From positions 25,042,451-25,106,450 of the forward strand of contig CM043948.1 in NCBI GenBank assembly GCA_014529385.2: DNA of 64,000 nt, given 5' to 3'. The notes under the pieces are model-generated. The model worked only from the letters and a program-made list of their open reading frames with translations, searched no databases and was not told the DNA's origin. Each line of letters begins with the position of its first letter. Position 1 is the stretch's first letter. Both the position numbers and the translations under genes were made by a program. The DNA is from Adiantum capillus-veneris (Eukaryota > Streptophyta > Polypodiopsida > Polypodiales > Pteridaceae). Below, piece after piece: positions 56,439 to 64,000 of the stretch.

Positions 56439-57632
56439 ACTCCTTAATTGCTTGACTCGCTCAATCTCCTCTATAGGGTTTGGATAAGTTCCTCGCTCAA
56501 TCTCCTCTTAGTGGTCGTTTTGGTCTCCATGGTTTCTCCTGAATCAGAATCCTCTTCAGCGTCATTCATATATACGGAGTCGTCACCAGTCCCTATGTTG
56601 GTCTTTGAACTGGGGTCTGACTTCACTGTTTTTTGTGATCTCTTCCTTCGTGTTTTGTTCTTTTTTTGAGATTGGGCAATTGATGCCGTTACTCTTTCCT
56701 CAAGAATATAATTTTTTTTTTGGAGCATCGATCGTGTGAGTACGTTTACTGGTACCACAAGTGTACTTGGTGATGGCTCCTTGGTAACTTCAATCAAGTT
56801 TAATGGCGTGATCTTCGGTGCATTTGGATTATTGGGACATTGGGCAATCAAATGATCTATGCCACATCGATTACACATGAGTATCGGCATTGTAGACGTG
56901 CTCGCTTGATTGGTTTGCATTACTCTAGCGTTCTTTTGTAGCCTAATAGGACACTCGGCTACATGATGTGGACCTCCACAATCATAGCATTGAAGAGGTG
57001 GTCTCTTAGCAGTGTAATTGATATTTTGGCCTCTTGCCGCAAGAGGAGCTACTTGATATATAGGTTTGACTTGTCTCCATTAGTCCTCCATGTAGTATTG
57101 TGGACTTTCTTCAAGCACATCCATCCCATATGCGATATTAGGATCTATATCTTCCTCACAGCCTTCCAAAAAAGCAATAGATGACTCACAACCCACTTGA
57201 TTCACAGAAGTGATTCTCGGATGTGGTGGTTGCGGTCCTAGCACTCGAGGTGGTAAGGGTGTTGTTTGAACAACATTTTGGGCCCTAGGGACCATGTGTT
57301 GTGTTGTTTGTTCAAGAGGTGGGGCCGGCATCAATGCAGGCACTCGAGGTGTGTCTGTCCATGCTAAGGTTGGTCTATTGGCCATCGCACGCTTAAATAC
57401 TATGCAATCCTTAGCTTGATGACCATACCTCCCACAGGCATTGCAGTTCCCATTGATTTTTACTCTAAAAGTAGGGCATTCACTGATACTATGTGGTCCA
57501 TAGCATACTGAGCACCATTGTTGATCCCTTCTTGGATACATATGATTGTTTTGCGGAGCACGATTGCCTCTAAGACTCTCTTGAATAGCCTTGTGAGGTA
57601 TGCTAAAGTCATCTCAGATATCTTTGGCTCCA
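56439..57632 (-). pseudogene. Gypsy-3 gag, C-terminal part
   Basis: Frame 57541-57080 carries CSVCYGPHSISECP and CNACGRYGHQAKDC, the second a full CCHC knuckle that is damaged in Gypsy-1. Frame 56920-56471 gives CNRCGIDHLIAQCP and a Lys/Arg-rich region. An internal deletion near 56490 joins TYPNP-type sequence to the later acidic part. Interrupted upstream by the 506 bp insertion. Confidence 0.8.
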
Positions 57633-57638
57633 ATGCAA
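57633..57638. repeat. Target duplication of the 506 bp insertion, left (ATGCAA)
   Basis: Recurs at 58145-58150. Confidence 0.7.
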
Positions 57639-58144
57639 GTTTTAAAATTGAAATTTGATTACCCAATCACTAGCTATGCTGATTACAAATCTAAGCTGAG
57701 AAGCCGCTTGAGCGCACATACATCAAAGTTCTTTTCTCTTCAAAAAAAGGGCTTTCTAAATGGACAGTGGCCCGACTCCCATGGTCCTTTACACATATCA
57801 TGAAATAATTACAATTCAAGAAAAAAATTTCTACTCTAGAATCAGGATTTACACACATTGTAGCTACACTAGCTCAAAAAAATAACATAGTAAAAATGTG
57901 GTGTCTGGTAACGTTTTCAATTAGGTGGATGTCCGTGTACTAAATTTGACAATCTCTTGTTGGATTGGTCCTTGTTTTTTAATTGTCTTGTATGCCATTC
58001 TTTGTCTTGTATGCCATTTGCCTTGGAAGTTAGGAGTTGCTCTTCAAGCAGGGTTGAGACTTGCAGCTGCTGCTCTAAATCTTTGATGATTGATGTGGGT
58101 AACCCTTGTTTTATTGATGATGTAGAAGAAATAATTACAAGAGG
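57639..58144 (-). other. 506 bp gene-fragment-like insertion in Gypsy-3 gag
   Basis: Gypsy-1 lacks this segment at the matching point (about 10580). It is flanked by ATGCAA. On the minus strand it starts in a coding-like frame (SIIKDLEQQLQVSTLLEEQL, then QDKEWHTRQLKNKDQSNKR), stops at 57917, and continues as A/T-rich sequence like a 3' untranslated region. This suggests a 5'-truncated retrocopy of a host mRNA or a gene fragment carried by a transposon. No poly-A tail is obvious. The gene is not recognised. Confidence 0.6.
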
Positions 58145-58150
58145 ATGCAA
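58145..58150. repeat. Target duplication of the 506 bp insertion, right (ATGCAA)
   Basis: Matches 57633-57638. Confidence 0.7.
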
Positions 58151-60341
58151 TAGGCTTTAGGGTCATTGGCTGATGCCCTGATGCTTGCGAGCTAATAGAT
58201 TTAGGCTCAATAGACACTCTTTCTCCTTGAATCATTAAATTATCCTCCAATTGGATCGCATTGGTGGTGACTGCTTCCCAAGTGGTGATACCTCTAATGA
58301 CTAGGCCATTGTAGATATCCTCATGTCGTAATCCCCTAATGAATCTATCCAACAATTGATTATTATTGAAGCGCTCATTTGGATTACAATGAGAATTTAA
58401 ATGCTTCAAGCGACTAATAAAGTCTCTCACAAACTCTCCTTCCTCTCGTTGGGCTTTCTAGAGCTGAGAGGCTACACCCCAAAGCACTCCCTCTCATATG
58501 TATTCTTTCAAGAACAGTCCCCTAACAATAGCGTAAATCGTTTTTTCTTCCACCCTTAGGGTTCTATACCAATCCCCAGCCTTTCCACTTAAGGTTAGGC
58601 TTAAAGCCTTGCTCTTATGCAGGTCATTGTGTTCTCCTAGAGAATCGCATATTTAATCAAACACTTCGATATGCTTTCTCACATCCCTGTCTCCACTAAA
58701 TTTTTGTGTGAGCTTGGCTATTTGTACTGCCTTACTTCTAGGCCCTCTATCAGGCGTGTTACACATATTCTCAACAATAGATCAACCAATAGCTTGAGCA
58801 AATGTTGCCAAGTCACCTAAGTGAGTAGGCACCGTCGGTGAAGGCGCTCCAGAGACTACATGTGGAGTACGTATTTGCATTGGGCTTGGCACATAGGAAG
58901 CCCTTGGGTTCCACGTTGGGTACGATGTTGTGCCATGTGGTGGTCCATAGTTCATATGGGTGGCCCTAGGCATAGCAGACGTCGTATGTGACATGCTAAT
59001 GCTAGCCGGTATAGTCCCATGGAAATAAGAGCTTGGGTGTTGTGGTTGTGGAGCATAGGTAATTGAGACAATGGGAGGGGTAGGGACTACATGAGTGCGA
59101 TGACCCATAGGTGCATACGATTGGTACACACTTGTAGGTACTGTTGCAGGCATTGAGCTACCATGTAGTGGTGCTTTACTAACAAATGAGGTCCATGGCG
59201 TGTTTCTCGGCATGCCCATCATTGGGTTAGGCATGGTAGCCATGGTGTCATCAAGGGAAAGATGAGCTAGACTTGGAAAGGTGAAGCTATCACTTGTGGG
59301 CTCAGATTGCACTGAGACCCCTGGCGAAACAACATATGGAGTATCCATCGGACTTATCGAAGGAGTCTCCATTTGCGATAAGGTCGGTTGTTTAGCCTTC
59401 AGTGTATCCAAGAATCTCATGAGACCCGTTGAAGGCATGTTGATCCCCTTGTTCTATCTCTCTAACTCAATGACCGTGTGGATGACCTCACAAACTCTTT
59501 GTTGTTGATCCTCCACACTAGTAGCACCCATTGTGGATTTTAGGACATCTAACCAACCCACGTGATAGGTGTGATATGTGTATAGGTCGGTCATAGTTTC
59601 TATTTGTAGTTCGTACTCCCAGTTCTCATTTAAGAACACTCCATCTAGGATTGAGGTGCTAGGGGTGTCCTTTGAGCTAGATGCAATGTTGCTTTCTAGG
59701 GGTTGGCCCTTAGCGGTTGCTAAGTCAGGAGCACTCGATTGCTCTCTTAGCAAGGATATTGACATAGGACCTTTCGATTTTAACTCTCTTCGTTGCTCCG
59801 CCTTGTGTAAGTTCTCAATTTCTTTTTCCCTCGCTGCAAGGATATATCGCTCAATCTCTTGCACTTCGGCAAGGCTTGTACCATCGGGTAATATGACCTC
59901 GGAGGGGAATAACTCTGAAGAGTCAGGAGGTGCAGTGAATGAAGTATTCACATGCACATTCTCTAAGGGCATAGGCTCTACGTTGGTCATGAATGGAGAA
60001 TCTACTTCCCCACCCCCCTCATTTACATCATTAGCTCCATTTTCGGAGCGAGTGGCTCTACTAAAGGTTTCCTTCAAGCGGCTAAGCACGCTCGGCCTGG
60101 ACCGTGGACCCATGGCATGCATGTCTTAGCTTGAGCTATCGGGATTAGGCATTGGGAAACCCTCCATGACGTCGTAGTCAAAGGAAGAGTCACTAGCTGC
60201 TATGTTCGGGTCTTGGTTTGTACTACCTTGGGTCCCCGCCGAGGGCCCGGAACCTAAAGTAGGTGGATATTGAGAACTCGCGTAAGTCGAAATTCTCTCT
60301 AGTTGCTCTGTCTCTAGCACACGACCAGAGCGCAGATGCAT
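58151..60341 (-). pseudogene. Gypsy-3 gag, N-terminal part
   Basis: Begins MHLRSGRVLETEQLERISTY at 60341, as in Gypsy-1. Frames 60341-60126, 60122-59454 and 59438-58782 carry the Ser/Pro/Thr-rich part, separated by single stops (for example after PNPDSSS and IELER). Frame 58430-58044 has the gag core end (DFISRLKHLNSHCNPNERFN). The core between 58780 and 58440 is shifted. Confidence 0.82.
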
Positions 60342-61092
60342 GTGCCTTTGGCAACCTACAAGCGTTGGCGAATAACCTTGAAGGTTAACCGCTTACTTTT
60401 TTAAGCGTACGTTTTCACTCGTGTTTTTTACATTTTTAATGTATTTTTAATAATCGATTTTTTGATTAAAGTTTGTGATAGCTCAAAACGAGTGTATCAC
60501 TTAGAGGGTCGTTGTGTGCTTTAAAACACAATTTTCGTTCATCTGAAGTTCCGTTGGTTCTCAAAAAATTGATTTTTAGCTTTGTGTGAAGCTAAAATTC
60601 GTAATTTTAAAGGACGACTAAGGCCTGAGCGTGAGCGCGAGCTTGGGCTTGGGCTTGGGTCTGGGCTTGGGTTTGGGAGATATTCCCGATCCCAGTCCTA
60701 CCTTTAATTTTTCTTTTTATTTTTTTTATTTTTTATTTTTTATATTTTAAGGATAAGGTCGCCGCGGCCTGCGTGAGAGCACCCACACACTCTACCTACC
60801 TACTTACAACTAATACACCTACTGTTACACACTAACACACTCTATTAGCTCTCACAAATCTACTTCCTACTTACTGTACTTTATATTACACAGAACTAAC
60901 AACCTTAATACTAACACCTTACACATAGAAAAAACACAGTACCTTTGAAAACTCCATTAACAAAAAAAATACACAGTAGTAGCACAAAATCCTTCTTCTC
61001 AACACACACACCCTCCTTTCTTACCTTTCCTACAATTGAAATTGCACCACAAAAGAAGCACAGAGTGCCATTCAAGATTAGTGTATGGCATT
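60342..61092 (-). other. Gypsy-3 leader with GGGCTT repeats
   Basis: Non-coding; hexamer array of GGGCTT type at about 60640-60678, matching the Gypsy-1 leader. Confidence 0.7.
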
Positions 61093-61109
61093 CCCCGGCA
61101 GCGGCGCCA
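61093..61109 (-). promoter_or_regulatory. Gypsy-3 primer binding site (tRNA-Asp)
   Basis: The minus strand reads TGGCGCCGCTGCCGGGG, four bases from the LTR. It matches the complement of a plant tRNA-Asp 3' end with one difference. Confidence 0.85.
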
Positions 61110-61113
61110 AAAA

Positions 61114-61346
61114 TGTGCACGTATGTCGCACGTGTCAATGCAAGAAACTTGCCGATACACCGTGTGCAAGCCACAAATGGCTCCAAGCACACAACAAGCC
61201 TAAACTAGTAAGCTCAAAGATGGCGATGGTGTGTCACCACCGCTCTACGCTTCCTGTCATGGAGGATTCCTCGTCGCGAAAAAGAGGGAGACATCGCCAC
61301 GCCGCGCTCAACCGCCTCGCCGCCGTCATGCCGCCGCAATGCTCGA

Positions 61347-61383
<37 letters not shown>

Positions 61384-61403
61384 CTCTCTCTCTCTCTCTC
61401 ACG

Positions 61404-61466
<63 letters not shown>

Positions 61467-61762
61467 GGAGATGATGAAGAAGAAGATGGAGATGGAGCAA
61501 GAGCACTCTTCAATTGCACAAGTGAGAGAATGAGTGAATTTTAGGTTTAGTTGACTTTTATATGAGCTCACCCCATTCACACTTGGGCGCCCATGCTTAG
61601 CCAACTAATCCCTTGAATGTTCCAGTTAGAGTGTGCCTCTCATCGGCGATCACTCTTACCCTTTTCCTATTGGACCGAGAAGCCCGGTACCTGACTCTAC
61701 CAAGTAAATAATACAACATCCGTCGTAGGTGATATGGTGTCCGTGAGCCGTGAGCGTTAACA
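61114..61762 (-). repeat. Gypsy-3 5' LTR (right copy)
   Basis: On the plus strand begins TGTGCACGTATGTCGCAC and ends GAGCGTTAACA. Its CA/CT microsatellite (about 61350-61464) is longer than in the left copy, which explains most of the length difference. Confidence 0.92.
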
Positions 61763-61767
61763 TGATG
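61763..61767. repeat. Gypsy-3 target site duplication, right (TGATG)
   Basis: Matches 51935-51939. Confidence 0.9.
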
Positions 61768-62560
61768 CAATAGCCAATGGTTTGAAAAGTGCTTCTAATC
61801 CTGGATTATCTGGGCGAGTGATTCTTGATTCTTCAAATGATTGACATTGGCTTTGTCCCCAAATAATAATAGAATGAAAGCTTTTCTCCAGCTTCCTTCT
61901 CTAAAATCTTGATGATGTCCATAACTTGTGTATCATGGGTAGCTGACCATATCCCAACATTGAAATTACTAAGTAGAGTCTTTAGAAACTCAATGCATCT
62001 TGGCCATAGAACAATATATGCTCATGTTGAAACTTTAAGCTCTTCATTTTTTTGGACTTGTGCCAACATCTTCTCAAAAGCAATCCACCCAAGCTCACTA
62101 TTATAGTTAGCATTGGTGTATCAGTGGATGAGAGGTCCATATCACCATGCACCCCAGTTTCGAGATCTTGAGTTACTATGATTTTTTGGATGGATTCTTC
62201 TTTTGATCTTATATATGTATTGGAACTTGCATCACCTTCTACTTCCATAGCATCACTCTTCAAGTTCTTCTTCAATGGTTGCAATGGTTGACTTTTAGAA
62301 ACTTGTAGATTTTTGTCAGCTTCTTCAAGAACAATCTGGTTGTGGTGATTAGATCCATGGACTCTTTCTCAAAAGGTTCAATACATTAAAAATTCTTTGT
62401 ACCAACAATCTCAGGTGAAACTTTGTCAATCGCAATCTCAAAAGGTTCAATAGCTTGAAAATCCTTTGTACCAACAATATCAGGTGAAACTTCGTCAACC
62501 ACAATATCGTTTTGAAGGACTAAGAGTTTTAAAGAACACCTAATGTTAGCTTTTTTCACA
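61768..62560 (-). pseudogene. HAD/NIF-domain phosphatase-like gene, 5' part
   Basis: Minus strand contains FLKTLLSNFNVGIWSATHDT and, after a shift, IIIWGQSQCQSFEESRI, both matching the NIF/FCP1-like core (FNVGIWSS, then WDQS.C). It runs into PLAIAS at the insertion point. IIVSLGGLLLRRCW further upstream sits where the catalytic DxDGT/V strand is expected, but the Asp pair is absent. A stop interrupts before AYIVLWPRCI. N-terminally, a ~24-residue unit (VSPDIVGTKDFQAIEPFE) is repeated in tandem at 62365-62520. Loss of the catalytic Asp, at least one stop and two shifts point to an old pseudogene, though unrecognised introns could explain some breaks. Confidence 0.65.
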
Positions 62561-62729
62561 CTCTTAAAAGAAAATTAGAGAGTATTCAAATGACAAATTT
62601 GATACCTGAGAAAATATGAAATGGATTTTTGAGAATATATTTAATAAGACCAAGGATATCGTTGCAATAGAGTTGTAGAAATTTAAGGACCACCCTAAAA
62701 GGCCTTGTGGACGCATGCTAGACTTTGAC
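62561..62729. other. Short unassigned stretch before the satellite
   Basis: No gene or repeat recognised. Confidence 0.4.
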
Positions 62730-64000
62730 TACAAGCTGTTGATAATATTGACGCTCTATGGCCCTAGGACTCTAGGGGTTCTCATTATGGTTTCTAGGAC
62801 ACATGATTTTGATTATAAGTAGGTTATAGGTTTCTCTCTATTCTAATGAGAAATCCTATTGCCTCAAAGCCATAGGGTACCAATGTACAAGCTCAAGGGT
62901 CATAGGTTTCCCTCTATTTCAATGAGAGATCCTATGGTCCTAGGGCTGCCAAGGTGCCCATGTAAGTGCCTTTGAATGGCCTAAATGCTCTTTGACAGCT
63001 TTTACATTGACACCTAGGCCACCCTCTAGCATTAGGACCATAAATTTCCCTCTTTTATAATGAGAGATCATATGGCCCTAGGGTCATAGGGTGCCAATGT
63101 ATAAGTTTCAGTGCCATAGGTTTTCTCATATTTTAATGAGAGATCCTATGACCCTAGGTCTACCATGGTGCCCATGAATTTCCTAAATGCTCTTTGAGAG
63201 CTTTTACATTGCCCTATAGTCATAGGTTTTCCTCTATTTTTATTAGAGATCCTATGGTCCTAGGGCCATAGGATGTCAATGTATAAGCTCAAGGGCCATA
63301 GATTTTTCTCTATTACAATGAGAGATCCTATGGCCCTAGGGTCATAGGGCTGTCATGGTTCATATGTAGGTTTCCTTGAATGGCCTAAATGTTGTTAGAG
63401 AGATTTTACATTGACACCTAAGCCACCCTCTAGCCCTAGGGTCATAGGTTTCCCTCTATTCTCATGAGAGATCCAATGGCCCTTGGGCCATATGGTACCA
63501 ATGTAGAAGCTTAAGGGCCATAGGTTACCCTCTATTGTAATGAGAGATCCAATGTCCCTAGGGACACGATGTCCATGTAGGTGCCCTTGAATAGCTTAAA
63601 TGCTCTTTAAGATCTTTTACATTGAAACCTACACCATTTGCTAGCCCTAGGTCCATAGGCTTCCATCGTTTGTAATGAGAGATCCTATTGCCTTAGAGCC
63701 ATAGGGTGAAAGTTTATAAGCTCATGGACCATATGTTGCCCTCTATTCCAATCAGAATTCTTATGGACCTAGTCCCATAGGGATGCCATCCTGCCCATGT
63801 AGGTGCCCTTGAATGGCCTAAATGATCTTTGAGAGATTTTACATTGACACTTAGGCCACCCTCTACCCCTAGGGTGATAGGTTGTCCTTTATTTTGATGA
63901 GAGGTTCTATGGCCCTAGGGTACCAATGTATCATCTCAAGGGCCATAAGTTTCCCTCCATTAAAATAAGAGATCCTATGGCCCTAGGGCCATAGGGTTGC
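62730..64000. repeat. Complex satellite, ~200-220 bp period, palindromic core
   Basis: The landmark TTTTACATTG recurs at about 63001, 63201, 63406, 63617 and 63838. Each period contains two or more units of GAGATCCTATGGCCCTAGGG and CATAGGTTTCCCTCTATT. Several sites form a palindrome centred on CCCTAGGG, perfect over 22 bases at 63974-63995. The array runs off the window end. Confidence 0.88.

Larger units (their letters stand above)
51940..61762 (-). mobile_element. Gypsy-3: internally deleted Ty3/gypsy element, Gypsy-1 family
   Basis: A 9823 bp insertion with both LTRs, tRNA-Asp-type primer site, purine tract and 5 bp target duplication. Gag and first protease align with Gypsy-1, but RT, RNase H, integrase and the second protease-like domain are missing. 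The Gypsy-1 tail near 4010 joins to the protease end near 8149 at about 55252. A 506 bp foreign insertion lies in gag. It also supplies the 3' region that Gypsy-1 lost, including an intact 140-codon ORF. It is not autonomous. Confidence 0.93.

Noticed and set aside
62730-64000. CRISPR-like array
   Set aside because: The repeats are long, variable and contiguous, with no unique spacers, and the context is plant satellite DNA.

Overview
The window looks like a repeat-dense plant nuclear region. Nearly all coding sequence is retrotransposon-derived and broken. Copia primer sites match initiator tRNA-Met, one gypsy family uses a tRNA-Asp site common in plant gypsy elements, and the only recognisable host-type gene resembles plant NLI-interacting-factor/FCP1-like HAD phosphatases. 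The nesting, old LTR elements, satellite and Penelope-like sequence would fit a large genome such as a gymnosperm or fern, but the sequence alone does not fix the species. I see no bacterial operon, tRNA, rRNA or CRISPR array.

Layout, left to right. 1-2290: 5' part of a minus-strand copia element (Copia-A). 2290-3600: two copies of a ~300 bp direct repeat. 3606-22952: minus-strand Ty3/gypsy element (Gypsy-1) that has lost its 3' end, with a complete second gypsy (Gypsy-2, 13471-22089, target duplication ATTGC) nested in its leader. 23228-27551: plus-strand copia (Copia-C) with both LTRs and target duplication GGTTG but a large reverse transcriptase deletion, inserted beside or in a plus-strand gypsy gag remnant. 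28250-32598: minus-strand copia (Copia-B, same family as Copia-A). 32599-41966: a ~5.3 kb direct duplication carrying a Penelope-like reverse transcriptase, nearly full length in the first unit, 3'-truncated in the second, then a third ~240 bp piece. 41967-43832: short duplicated segments and a compound microsatellite. 43832-48624: minus-strand ORFs of unknown nature, one with a CCHC knuckle. 48625-51468: A/T-rich sequence with nothing recognised. 51469-62560: a HAD/NIF-domain pseudogene split by a complete minus-strand gypsy (Gypsy-3, 51940-61762, target duplication TGATG). 62730-64000: a complex satellite built on a palindromic core.

Gypsy-1 and Gypsy-3 are one family with gag, a first retropepsin, RT, RNase H, integrase and, in Gypsy-1, a second retropepsin-like domain fused after integrase. 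Gypsy-3 lost RT through this second protease by internal deletion but kept gag, the first protease and an intact 140-codon ORF near its 3' LTR. The post-integrase protease-like domain, the 140-codon ORF and the Penelope-like array are the most unusual items. All family calls come from reading motifs by eye; no database search was run.
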